Assembly (NCBI GenBank): GCA_902494855.1
Contig: CABUVC010000070.1
Span: 1 to 8,089, forward strand
Reading direction: 5' to 3'
From: an uncultured Collinsella sp.
Lineage (GTDB): Bacteria; Actinomycetota; Coriobacteriia; Coriobacteriales; Coriobacteriaceae
DNA length: 8,089 nucleotides
Within the stretch, counting starts at the first letter, position 1; the number at the start of each line of letters is the position of its first letter. Shown piece by piece: positions 1 through 6,398 of the stretch. The notes below the pieces were generated by a model. That model searched no databases and was not told the origin of the DNA. It saw nothing but the letters and a program-made list of their open reading frames with translations. The translations under genes were made by a program, and so were the position numbers.

Positions 1-376
1 CCGCGTTGCTTCCGGCCGTCACCACGCGCTCGGACAGGCGGTTCACAAACGAGTTCTCGCCCTGCATGCACAGCGAGTCGTAGCGCCCCTGCGCCACCTG
101 GTCCACAATCACCGCGACGTCGTCCGGATCGATCGGGCAGCTGCGGTAAACGCCCTCGGCATCAAAACAGTGCTGGCCCGAAAGCGTAATGTACGCATCC
201 CAACCCAAGTCGAGCAGCCAATCGGACATCTGGTAGGTCGGGCGACCCGTGGCGATCACGCACGCAATCCCCTGCTCGTGAAAACTGTCGAGCACCTGCC
301 GCGCCGACGCCGGGATCCGGTGCGTCTTAAAGCTCAGCAGCGTGCCGTCGATATCGAAAAACGCAGCCTTGATCAT
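1..376 (-). CDS. Cof-type HAD hydrolase, N-terminal 125 residues (runs off window)
   Basis: The reading frame begins at ATG 376 and stays open to the left edge, so only the N-terminus is visible. The protein opens MIKAAFFDIDGTLLSFKTHR: HAD motif I is FDIDGT, with nucleophile Asp8 and acid/base Asp10. Motif II fits the VIATGRP stretch at about residues 40-46. The cap region beginning near residue 65 fits the Cof/HAD-IIB subfamily, which is usually about 260-270 residues long. Such enzymes are Mg-dependent cytosolic phosphatases, often acting on sugar phosphates or flavin/pyridoxal precursors; the substrate cannot be read from the sequence. The gene starts 6 nt after the ABC-F stop codon. Its GAGGAG Shine-Dalgarno lies over the end of the upstream gene, so the two are almost certainly co-transcribed and perhaps translationally coupled. 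The family call is firm; the substrate is unknown. Confidence 0.88.
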   Translation of the reverse strand, partial: MIKAAFFDIDGTLLSFKTHRIPASARQVLDSFHEQGIACVIATGRPTYQMSDWLLDLGWDAYITLSGQHCFDAEGVYRSCPIDPDDVAVIVDQVAQGRYDSLCMQGENSFVNRLSERVVTAGSNA

Positions 377-382
377 CCTCGT

Positions 383-2242
383 CTACTCCTCGCCCTCGAG
401 CTTCTCGCTCGCCTCGAGCCACGCCATCTCCAACTCGTCCATGGCGGCGTGGGCCTCGTCGATCTTTGCCTGCTGCTCGCCGAGCGCGGTGTAGTTGGTC
501 GGATCGACCTGGGCCATGGCGGCCTCGGCCTCCTCCACGCGGGCGCGCTGCGTCTCCATCTTGCGCTCGAGCGAGCTCACCTCACGGCGAAGCTTTTGAC
601 GTTCGGCGTTGGAAAGGCCGTTGGGCTGACCGCTCGACTTGGGCTTTTCGGCCGCAGCCGCCGCGGCACCGGTGTCGAACGTGCCGGTCTTGGCGCTCGG
701 CGCGCCCACGGGCTCGCCCTCGGCCGTGGCGTTGCACAGGCGCAGGTACTGGTCGACGCCGCCGGGCATATGCGTAAGATGGCCATCGAGCAGTGCCCAC
801 TGCTGGTCGGTCACGCGCTCCATGAGGAAACGGTCGTGCGTCACCAGAATCAGCGTGCCGGGCCAGCCGTCGAGCAGATCCTCGACAATCGCGAGCATGT
901 CGGTATCCAGGTCGTTGCCGGGCTCGTCCAGGATGAGTACGTTGGGCTCGTCCAGGATCGTCAGCAGCAGAGACAGGCGACGGCGCTGGCCGCCCGAAAG
1001 ATCGCCGATGCGGCTCCAGAGCTGCTGCGTCGTAAAGCCCAGACGCTCGCAGAGCTTCTCGGGCGAAGTCTCCTTGCCGTCAATGACGTAGTACTTCTTA
1101 TAGTGGCTGAGCACCTCGCGGATCGTGTCGCCCATGTAGGGTTCGAGCTCCTCGAGCTGCTGCGACAGCACGCCAAAGCGCACCGTCTGGCCGATCTTCA
1201 CGCGGCCGCGCAGGGGCGCGATCTTGCCCTGGATCACGTCGAGCAGCGTCGACTTGCCGGCGCCGTTCTCGCCCAAAAGACCATAGCGGTCGCCCGCGCC
1301 GATGAGCCAGGTCACATCGGTGAGCACCTGTTTGGACGTGCCATCGGCATCCGCATAGCCGGCGTCCACGTCGACCACATCGATAACCTGCTTGCCCAGG
1401 CGGCTCACGGCCAGGCGCTTGAGCTCCAGCTCGTCACGCACGGGCGGCACGTCGGCGATCAGCTCGCGAGCGGCATCCACGCGAAACTTGGGCTTGGTGG
1501 AACGTGCCTGGGCGCCGCGGCTCAGCCACGCGAGCTCCTTGCGCGCCATGTTGCGGCGGCGCTCCTCGGTGACGGCGGCCATGCGGTCGCGCTCCACGCG
1601 CTGCAGGATGTATGCCGAGTAGCCGCCCTCGAAGGGATCGACCTGGCCGTCGTGGACCTCCCACATGCTGGTGCAGACCTCGTCCAAGAACCAGCGATCG
1701 TGCGTGACCACGAGCATGGCGCCCTGACCGCGCTGCCAGCGGGCCTTTAAGTGACGCGCAAGCCAGTTGATGGTACGCATGTCCAGGTGGTTGGTGGGCT
1801 CGTCGAGCATGAGCACGTCGTAGTCGCCGATCAGCAGGCGCGCGAGGTCCACGCGACGGCGCTGGCCGCCCGAAAGCTCGCCCACCGTGCCTTCCCAGGG
1901 CACATCGCTGATGAGGCCGGCCAGAATCTGGCGCGTACGCGGACTCGACGCCCACTCATACTCGGGCGCGTCGCCCACGACGGCATGATGCACGGTGTCG
2001 GTATCGACCAGGTTGTCCTTTTGGCCGAGCAATCCGATCGTCGTGCCGCGGCGGTGCGTCACGCGGCCGTCGTCGGGTTCCAGCGTGCCGGCGAGTACAC
2101 TCAGCAGCGTCGACTTGCCGTCGCCGTTTTTACCGACGATACCAATGCGGTCGCCCTCGCCCACGCCGAGCGTCACGCTATCGAAAATATGCTTGGTGGG
2201 AAACTCTAGGCTGATGGAATCGCATCCCAAAAGAATCGCCAT
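383..2242 (-). CDS. ABC-F family ATPase, Uup-like (duplicated ABC domains, no membrane domain)
   Basis: This 619-residue protein has two ABC ATPase domains and no transmembrane segments. Domain 1 has Walker A GKNGDGKST (37-45), signature LSGGQ (123-127), Walker B with DEPTNHLD (147-154) and switch His181. Domain 2 has Walker A GENGAGKST (324-332), signature LSGGQ (415-419), Walker B with DEPGNDLD (439-446) and His469. The charged helical linker (about 210-270), including the KELAWLSRGAQARSTK stretch, resembles the Uup linker. Residues 545-617 are a charged helical tail predicted to be coiled coil, as in Uup. ABC-F proteins act on the ribosome, in translation-factor or drug-protection roles; Uup is linked to ribosome function and to DNA transposition/excision phenotypes. 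ATG 2242 was chosen because AAGGAG lies 8 nt upstream; the longer frame from 2398 would run through a terminator and has no ribosome site. It heads a unit with the HAD phosphatase. The Uup-like placement is an inference from linker and tail; a resistance-type ABC-F is less likely. Confidence 0.93.
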   Translation of the reverse strand: MAILLGCDSISLEFPTKHIFDSVTLGVGEGDRIGIVGKNGDGKSTLLSVLAGTLEPDDGRVTHRRGTTIGLLGQKDNLVDTDTVHHAVVGDAPEYEWASSPRTRQILAGLISDVPWEGTVGELSGGQRRRVDLARLLIGDYDVLMLDEPTNHLDMRTINWLARHLKARWQRGQGAMLVVTHDRWFLDEVCTSMWEVHDGQVDPFEGGYSAYILQRVERDRMAAVTEERRRNMARKELAWLSRGAQARSTKPKFRVDAARELIADVPPVRDELELKRLAVSRLGKQVIDVVDVDAGYADADGTSKQVLTDVTWLIGAGDRYGLLGENGAGKSTLLDVIQGKIAPLRGRVKIGQTVRFGVLSQQLEELEPYMGDTIREVLSHYKKYYVIDGKETSPEKLCERLGFTTQQLWSRIGDLSGGQRRRLSLLLTILDEPNVLILDEPGNDLDTDMLAIVEDLLDGWPGTLILVTHDRFLMERVTDQQWALLDGHLTHMPGGVDQYLRLCNATAEGEPVGAPSAKTGTFDTGAAAAAAEKPKSSGQPNGLSNAERQKLRREVSSLERKMETQRARVEEAEAAMAQVDPTNYTALGEQQAKIDEAHAAMDELEMAWLEASEKLEGEE

Positions 2243-2250
2243 ATGCCCTG

Positions 2251-2256
2251 CTCCTT
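2251..2256 (-). promoter_or_regulatory. Shine-Dalgarno of the ABC-F gene
   Basis: AAGGAG on the minus strand lies 8 nt before ATG 2242. It decides the start codon against the in-frame upstream alternatives. Confidence 0.85.
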
Positions 2257-2277
2257 CGTAGAAATTCAACGTTGTCC

Positions 2278-2286
2278 ATGATAGCA
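2278..2286 (-). promoter_or_regulatory. Candidate extended -10 promoter for ABC-F/HAD unit
   Basis: On the minus strand the sequence TGCTATCAT is an extended -10 (TGn plus TATCAT). It would start transcription near 2271 and leave a leader of about 29 nt before ATG 2242. No good -35 hexamer is seen; the G-rich DNA upstream runs into a palindromic repeat. It lies downstream of the pst terminator, which is where a promoter for the next unit is needed. Confidence 0.45.
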
Positions 2287-2302
2287 GCGAGCCCCACCCC
2301 AA

Positions 2303-2337
2303 ACCACCACGAAGGTGCCTGTCCCCTTTGTGGTGGT
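2303..2337. repeat. GGGGAC-type hairpin repeat between pst terminator and ABC-F promoter
   Basis: The outer arms ACCACCAC (2303-2310) and GTGGTGGT (2330-2337) are perfect complements. The inner GAAGG (2311-2315) pairs with CCTTT (2325-2329) through one G-T wobble, giving a 13-bp stem with a 9-nt loop. On the minus strand it contains GGGGACAGGCACCTT, resembling the GGGGACG(C/T)TC(C)TT arms of the two palindromes near 6311-6454. It has no T-tract, so it does not look like a terminator. A REP-like dispersed element is the best guess. Confidence 0.6.
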
Positions 2338-2353
2338 CGATTCGGTCGCAGAG

Positions 2354-2391
2354 TAAAAAGGCGGGCCATCTCGCAAAAGAGATGACCCGCC
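2354..2391 (-). terminator. Intrinsic terminator of the pst operon
   Basis: On the minus strand a 13-bp stem (arms 2379-2391 and 2360-2372, one G-U wobble) with a 6-nt loop is followed by a run of five T (complement of 2355-2359). It begins 56 nt after the pstB stop codon. It separates the pst operon from the ABC-F/HAD unit. Confidence 0.92.
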
Positions 2392-2447
2392 TCTCCAATC
2401 AGTCCCGTGGCGACCGTGGCCGCCGCGGGCCTCAAGCATGTCCCGGA

Positions 2448-3320
2448 CTAGGAGAACATGCCGGTGAGGTAATCATTCAGCCGCTTATCCTTGGGCCGTT
2501 GGAAAATCTCGTCAGTCTCGTCGTACTCGACCATATCGCCCATGTAGAAGAACGCCGTGCGGTTGGACACGCGCGACGCCTGTTCCATGTTGTGCGTCAC
2601 GATGACGATGGCGCGGTCGGCAACGATCGATGACATCAGGTCCTCAATCGCCAGCGTCGAGATGGGGTCGAGCGCCGAGCAGGGCTCGTCAAACAGGATC
2701 ACGTCGGGGTTGAGCGCCAGCGTGCGCGCAATGCACAGACGTTGCTGCTGACCGCCCGAAAGCGCGTAGGCGCTCTTGTCGAGCTTGTCCTTGACCTCGT
2801 CCCACAGCGCCGCGCCGCGTAGGCTCTCCTCGACCATGCGATCGAGCTCGTCACGGTCGGTGATGCCGTGGCGCTTGGGCGCAAACGTGATGTTGTCGCG
2901 AATAGACTTGCGGAAGGGGTTGGGCTGCTGGAACACCATGCCAATGGAGCGACGCAGCTCGTAGGTGTTCTCGGTCCTGGTGTTCACGTTGCGCCCGCGG
3001 TAGTTGATCTCGCCCTCCACGCGGCAGCCGCGAATCTCGCGATTCATCAGGTTGAGGCTGCGCAAGAAGGTCGACTTACCGCAGCCCGAAGGCCCGATGA
3101 GCGCTGTGATCTCACCCTTGTGGAAGTCGAGCGACGTGTTGTGCAGCGCATGGTGGTCGCCATAGTACACATTGACGTCCTTGGTGGAGAGCGCGACCTC
3201 GTCGCTCACGGCCTTGCCGCTCACGCGAACGCGCTTCTCGCTCTCCCCCACGCTCGACAAAAAGTCCTGGGTCTCGGACGTGACTACCTCAGTTGCGGGC
3301 GTTGCATTTATCTCGCTCAT
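2448..3320 (-). CDS. pstB: Phosphate ABC transporter ATP-binding protein PstB
   Basis: The 290-residue cytosolic ATPase energises phosphate import by the PstCA channel. Visible motifs are Walker A GPSGCGKST (76-84), the Q-loop in MVFQQPNPF (128-136), signature LSGGQQQR (187-194), Walker B VILFDEP (207-213) running into the PstB hallmark DEPCSALDPI, and switch His243. Most PstB proteins are about 250-260 residues; this one has an N-terminal extension of some 40 polar residues before the ABC domain starts near residue 43. The start ATG 3320 is supported by AAGGAGGA at 3331-3338, 10 nt upstream, and by the 4-nt ATGA overlap with the pstA stop, so the extension is probably real. It is the last gene of pstSCAB; no phoU follows before the terminator. 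Confidence 0.97.
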   Translation of the reverse strand: MSEINATPATEVVTSETQDFLSSVGESEKRVRVSGKAVSDEVALSTKDVNVYYGDHHALHNTSLDFHKGEITALIGPSGCGKSTFLRSLNLMNREIRGCRVEGEINYRGRNVNTRTENTYELRRSIGMVFQQPNPFRKSIRDNITFAPKRHGITDRDELDRMVEESLRGAALWDEVKDKLDKSAYALSGGQQQRLCIARTLALNPDVILFDEPCSALDPISTLAIEDLMSSIVADRAIVIVTHNMEQASRVSNRTAFFYMGDMVEYDETDEIFQRPKDKRLNDYLTGMFS

Positions 3321-4243
3321 TCGGCCGTCATCCTCCTTGCCAGTTGCTTGCCCACGATACGGGCGACTACGTTAAACAGCAGCACGCAAATCATCAGCAG
3401 CGCCGCGGTGCCCCAAACGATCTGCTGTGCCTCGGGGCTCCCCTCGCCGTAAATCTTGTAGATGTGCACGGCGAGCGACTCACCGGGGCGGAACACGTTC
3501 CAGGCGCAGGTGGGACTCGACAGGTTAAAGCTCAAGAAGTTCAGGCGCACCGGCGAGCTCATGCCCGAGGTAAAGAGCAGCGCCGCGGCCTCGCCAAACA
3601 CGCGGCCGGCCGAAAGCACGATGCCGGTCACGATGGCAGGCATGGCCTCGGGGATCAGGATGTGCAGCGTGGCCTCCCAGCGGGTAAGGCCCATGGCCAG
3701 GCACGCATCGCGCTGGGCCTGCGGCACGTCCTCGAGCGCCTGCTGAATCACGCGCACCAGAATGGGGATGTTGAACATGGTGAGCGCGACGGCACCGGAG
3801 ATGATGGAGTACTTCCAGCCCAGCTGCACCGAGAACACCAGAAAGCCGAACATGCCGACGACGATGGACGGCAGCGAGGACAGTGTCTCGATGGCGGTGG
3901 AGGCGATGTCGCGGATAGGGCCGTTCGGCGCGTACTCAACCAGAAAGACCGCTCCGCCCAGACTGATGGGCACCGAGATGACCAGAGTGATCAGCAGCAG
4001 GTAGAACGAGTCGAATAGCTGGTAGAGCACGCCGCCTTGGGTTCCGTTGGCGCGCGCGGGCTGCGTGAGAAACCCCGGCTGGAACAGCATCGAGACGCCC
4101 TCGAACAGGATATAGGCCACCATGGAGATGACGATGAGCATGACGATGGCGACGATTGCCGTCAGCACGCCCGTGGCGATGCGGTCCTGCCTTTGGACCC
4201 GCCCGAGTCTCGTCTCGTCGATATGGATGCGCGTGCTAGCCAC
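3317..4243 (-). CDS. pstA: Phosphate ABC transporter permease PstA
   Basis: This 308-residue inner-membrane permease pairs with PstC to form the phosphate channel. Hydrophobic segments are visible at about 23-48, 75-105, 122-142, 145-166, 203-224 and 275-297, matching the six-helix PstA layout. The cytoplasmic EAA-type loop that docks PstB is at about 178-202 and includes LAMGLTRWEA. The family segment LSSLPSIVVGMFGF lies at 121-134. The start is GTG at 4243, overlapping the pstC stop by 8 nt, with AAGGGGG about 10 nt upstream (4254-4260). No in-frame ATG exists before the first helix, so GTG is the best start. The 3' end overlaps pstB by 4 nt, consistent with coupled translation of transporter subunits. 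Confidence 0.96.
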   Translation of the reverse strand: MASTRIHIDETRLGRVQRQDRIATGVLTAIVAIVMLIVISMVAYILFEGVSMLFQPGFLTQPARANGTQGGVLYQLFDSFYLLLITLVISVPISLGGAVFLVEYAPNGPIRDIASTAIETLSSLPSIVVGMFGFLVFSVQLGWKYSIISGAVALTMFNIPILVRVIQQALEDVPQAQRDACLAMGLTRWEATLHILIPEAMPAIVTGIVLSAGRVFGEAAALLFTSGMSSPVRLNFLSFNLSSPTCAWNVFRPGESLAVHIYKIYGEGSPEAQQIVWGTAALLMICVLLFNVVARIVGKQLARRMTAE

Positions 4244-5144
4244 GAGCCTTCGCCCCCTTGCGGCCGATAAGGTGGATGATCAGGATGAAGATGAGGCTCA
4301 TGCCCATCAGCAGAAGACCGAGCGCCCACAGGACGTCGTCCTGGGCCGAGCCCTCGGCATAGACCGCCATGGACGTGGTGAGCGTGGTGGTGATGGTGGA
4401 GGCCGGCGACAGCAGCGACGTCGGCATGGCCTCGATGCCGCCGATGACCATGCGCACGGCGAGCGTCTCGCCAAAGGCGCGGGTCATGCCCAAGATAACC
4501 GCGGTCATGAGCGACGGCATGGCGGACTTGAGCACCACGTGCCAGATGGTCTGCCAGCGGGTGTAGCCCAGCGCGAGCGAACCCTGGCGGTAGCTATCGG
4601 GCACGGCGCGCAGGCCATCGACCGAAAGCGTGGTCATCGTCGGCAGAATCATGACTGCCAGCACGATAGCGCCGGGCAAGATACCCAGACCCGTGCTCAC
4701 GTGGAAAACGCTCTTCATAAGGCCGACTACCACGTGAAAACCGATCAGGCCAAAGACGACCGAGGGAATACCGGTCAAAAGCTCAATGAGCGGCTGAAAA
4801 ACCTTGGAGCCAAACTTAGGCTGAATCTCGACCGCAAAGATGGCAGAGCCGATGGCGATGGGCAGTGCGATGAGCGTGGAGAGCACCATGACCGCAAACG
4901 AGGTGACGATCAGGGGCAGGGCGCCAGTGTAGGGCAGGCCGTTTTCGGCCGTGTTGGCCAGGTCCCACTTGGTACCGATAAAAAACTCGATGATCGAGAC
5001 GCCGTCCTTGAAAAAAGCCGAGAGGCCCTTTTGGGCGACCATAAAGATGAGCGCGGCAACGACAAGCGTCACGAGCGCTACGCACGCACCCGTAACGCCC
5101 AGGCCCACGTTCTCAAGCTCGCGCTTTGGCAGCTGTTTTGCCAT
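4236..5144 (-). CDS. pstC: Phosphate ABC transporter permease PstC
   Basis: This 302-residue integral membrane subunit is the first permease of the Pst system. Hydrophobic segments are at about 15-38, 73-105, 120-143, 153-172, 208-230 and 270-294. The EAA loop (185-210) contains LALGYTRWQT, which would contact PstB. The conserved segment ELLTGIPSVVFGLIGF lies at 121-136. The periplasmic region between helices 1 and 2 has the usual PstC-like tract FFIGTKWD followed by a short loop. ATG 5144 has GGAAAGG about 6-12 nt upstream. It follows pstS after 25 nt with no hairpin between them, and overlaps pstA by 8 nt. The length is normal for PstC. Confidence 0.96.
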   Translation of the reverse strand: MAKQLPKRELENVGLGVTGACVALVTLVVAALIFMVAQKGLSAFFKDGVSIIEFFIGTKWDLANTAENGLPYTGALPLIVTSFAVMVLSTLIALPIAIGSAIFAVEIQPKFGSKVFQPLIELLTGIPSVVFGLIGFHVVVGLMKSVFHVSTGLGILPGAIVLAVMILPTMTTLSVDGLRAVPDSYRQGSLALGYTRWQTIWHVVLKSAMPSLMTAVILGMTRAFGETLAVRMVIGGIEAMPTSLLSPASTITTTLTTSMAVYAEGSAQDDVLWALGLLLMGMSLIFILIIHLIGRKGAKARG

Positions 5145-5169
5145 TGCAAACCTTTCCGGGGGCGATTAC

Positions 5170-6108
5170 TTATTTAGCGGAGACCTTGCCACTGGCGTCC
5201 TTGACGACCTTCATGGCAGAAACGGGAATAAAGCCCTGCTCCTCGACGAGCTTGCCCTGGACGTCGTCGGAAAGCATGAACTCCAGGAAGGCCTTGGTGG
5301 CCTCGTCGGCGTCCTTAGCACAGTACATGTGCTCGGTCGCCCAGATCTTGAAGGAGTCGTCGGTGACGTTTGTGCTCTTGGGCTCGACGCCCTCGACCAT
5401 GATGGCGTTGAACTTGGAGTCATCGAAGTGCGAGAAGTCAAGGTAGGAGATGGCGTTGTCGGTGCTGCCCATCTGAGTCTGGACATCGCCGGACTTGTCG
5501 AGCTCGGCGTCGCCCTTAAAGTCGACGGCCTCGTCGCCAAAGACGGCGGCCTCGAAGGTGGCGCGGGTGCCGGAGCCGGCCTTGCGGTTGAGAACGACGA
5601 TCTTGGCGTCGTCGCCGCCGACCTCCTTCCAGTTGGTGATCTGGCCGGAGAAGATGCCCTTGAGCTGCTCGAGGGTCAGGTCGTCGACTGTCACGTTCTT
5701 GGAGACGACGGGGCCCATGCCCACGACGGCGACCTCGTGATCGACGAGGTTCTTGACCTGATCGGCCTCGAGCTTGGTCTCGGCGAAGACATCGGAATTA
5801 CCGATGGTGACGGTGCCGGCGGCGACAGCGGTCAGGCCCTTGCCCGAACCGTTGCCCGAACCGGAGACGGAGACGTCGGGGTTGGCATCCATAAACTTCT
5901 CGGCAGCAGCCTCGACGAGAGCCTGGAACGAGGAGGCGCCGTCGTAGGTTACCTCGCCCGAGACGGACTCGGCAGCAGCGGCGCTGCCCTCAGCAGCGGT
6001 GTTGGCGGCGTTGGAGCCGCCGCAACCAACGAGACCGAGACCGACGATGCTGGCAAGACCACCAGCGAGGCCGAGGAACTGACGACGAGAATAAGCCTGA
6101 TCGAGCAT
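5170..6108 (-). CDS. pstS: Phosphate-binding lipoprotein PstS (Tat-type signal plus lipobox)
   Basis: This 312-residue substrate-binding protein captures phosphate outside the cell and delivers it to PstCA. The N-terminus has a twin-arginine motif SRRQFLGLAG (7-16), a hydrophobic stretch (about 14-27) and a lipobox LVGC with lipidated Cys29. A Gly/Ala/Ser/Glu-rich tether follows to about residue 50. The PBP domain (about 51-305) shows the phosphate-binding elements DGASSF (56-61), SGSGNGSGKG (82-91) and AGSGTRATFE (177-186). Start ATG 6108 is preferred because GAAAGGAAGA is 2-11 nt upstream. In-frame ATGs at 6126 and 6141 would add up to 11 residues and place the ribosome site inside the gene. 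It is first in the operon, behind a candidate PHO box, so induction by phosphate starvation is expected. Confidence 0.96.
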   Translation of the reverse strand: MLDQAYSRRQFLGLAGGLASIVGLGLVGCGGSNAANTAAEGSAAAAESVSGEVTYDGASSFQALVEAAAEKFMDANPDVSVSGSGNGSGKGLTAVAAGTVTIGNSDVFAETKLEADQVKNLVDHEVAVVGMGPVVSKNVTVDDLTLEQLKGIFSGQITNWKEVGGDDAKIVVLNRKAGSGTRATFEAAVFGDEAVDFKGDAELDKSGDVQTQMGSTDNAISYLDFSHFDDSKFNAIMVEGVEPKSTNVTDDSFKIWATEHMYCAKDADEATKAFLEFMLSDDVQGKLVEEQGFIPVSAMKVVKDASGKVSAK

Positions 6109-6110
6109 GA

Positions 6111-6120
6111 TCTTCCTTTC
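6111..6120 (-). promoter_or_regulatory. Shine-Dalgarno of pstS
   Basis: GAAAGGAAGA on the minus strand, with core AAAGGA (6114-6119) 5 nt before ATG 6108. It selects this start over the ATGs at 6126 and 6141. Confidence 0.8.
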
Positions 6121-6133
6121 ATACATGCGACTC

Positions 6134-6150
6134 GCGGGCACCCTGCCCGC
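6134..6150 (-). promoter_or_regulatory. GC-rich hairpin in the pstS leader
   Basis: Arms GCGGGCA (6134-6140) and TGCCCGC (6144-6150) are perfect 7-bp complements around a 3-nt loop. In the pstS message the hairpin sits 14 nt upstream of the ribosome site. It has no U-tract on the pstS strand, so it is not a simple terminator there. On the opposite strand it is followed by TTTGCTGTTT, but no plus-strand gene needs a terminator. A role in mRNA stability or translation is possible; function is unknown. Confidence 0.35.
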
Positions 6151-6218
6151 TTTGCTGTTTGGAAAGATACGGTCTCGATCGGGCGACGACCGCCTTATCT
6201 GCGGTTTCTTACGGACAT

Positions 6219-6224
6219 TTGATA
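6219..6224 (-). promoter_or_regulatory. Candidate -10 of the pst promoter
   Basis: TATCAA on the minus strand, with no recognisable -35 hexamer 16-18 nt upstream, as expected for an activator-dependent promoter. It lies about 30 nt downstream of the best 11-bp repeats and would give a leader of about 100 nt. The assignment is tentative. Confidence 0.3.
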
Positions 6225-6249
6225 GACCCTTACCGCAAGCTCTGCCCAG

Positions 6250-6271
6250 CCTTTACAAACGGATAACAAAC
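6250..6271 (-). promoter_or_regulatory. Candidate PHO box (two 11-bp direct repeats)
   Basis: On the minus strand GTTTGT occurs twice exactly 11 bp apart (6266-6271 and 6255-6260), giving the units GTTTGTTATCC and GTTTGTAAAGG. Eleven-base-pair direct repeats are the known architecture of PhoB/PhoP operators in Escherichia coli and Streptomyces. A weaker unit, CTTGGT, lies one period upstream (6277-6282) and a degenerate CTGGGC one period downstream (6244-6249). The site is about 150 bp before pstS, a classic target of phosphate-starvation control. The regulator gene is not in the window. Confidence 0.5.
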
Positions 6272-6310
6272 CCGCCACCAAGCATGACCCGCCTTTTACA
6301 CCAGAGGAAA

Positions 6311-6368
6311 GTAGTCATTGGGGACGTTCTTGTTTGACTAGTCGTTTAAGAACGTCCCCAACGACTAC
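6311..6368. repeat. 58-bp near-perfect palindrome, GGGGACGTTCTT type
   Basis: Arms 6311-6331 and 6348-6368 pair at 20 of 21 positions; the only mismatch is 6317 against 6362. The 16-nt centre contains the 8-bp palindrome GACTAGTC (6336-6343), so the whole unit is close to a perfect palindrome. There is no T-tract. It lies between the dipeptidase terminator and the pst promoter. The arm core GGGGACGTTCTT resembles the palindrome at 6411-6454, which points to a dispersed REP-like family. Confidence 0.75.
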
Positions 6369-6398
6369 CCCAGCAACGCCGATGTTTTGGCAAAGTCA

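Noticed and set aside
170..1750. 526-residue plus-strand open frame
   Set aside because: It lies antisense to the well-supported ABC-F gene. The product is Arg/His/Ala/Leu-rich with no domain motifs, a typical high-GC shadow frame.
383..2242. ABC-F protein as an antibiotic-resistance determinant
   Set aside because: The Uup-like linker and C-terminal coiled coil, together with the housekeeping context, favour a chromosomal Uup-type factor. Nothing in the sequence points to mobile resistance.
2243..2398. Longer N-terminus for the ABC-F protein, starting at 2398
   Set aside because: It would cross the pst terminator, a hairpin repeat and the promoter. It lacks a ribosome site, while AAGGAG precedes ATG 2242 and the protein from there begins with a normal ABC domain.
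4951..6222. 423-residue plus-strand open frame over pstC/pstS
   Set aside because: It is antisense to pstS and part of pstC. Its Gly/Val/Asp/Leu repetitive composition mirrors the pstS codons, and it has no ribosome site or recognisable fold.
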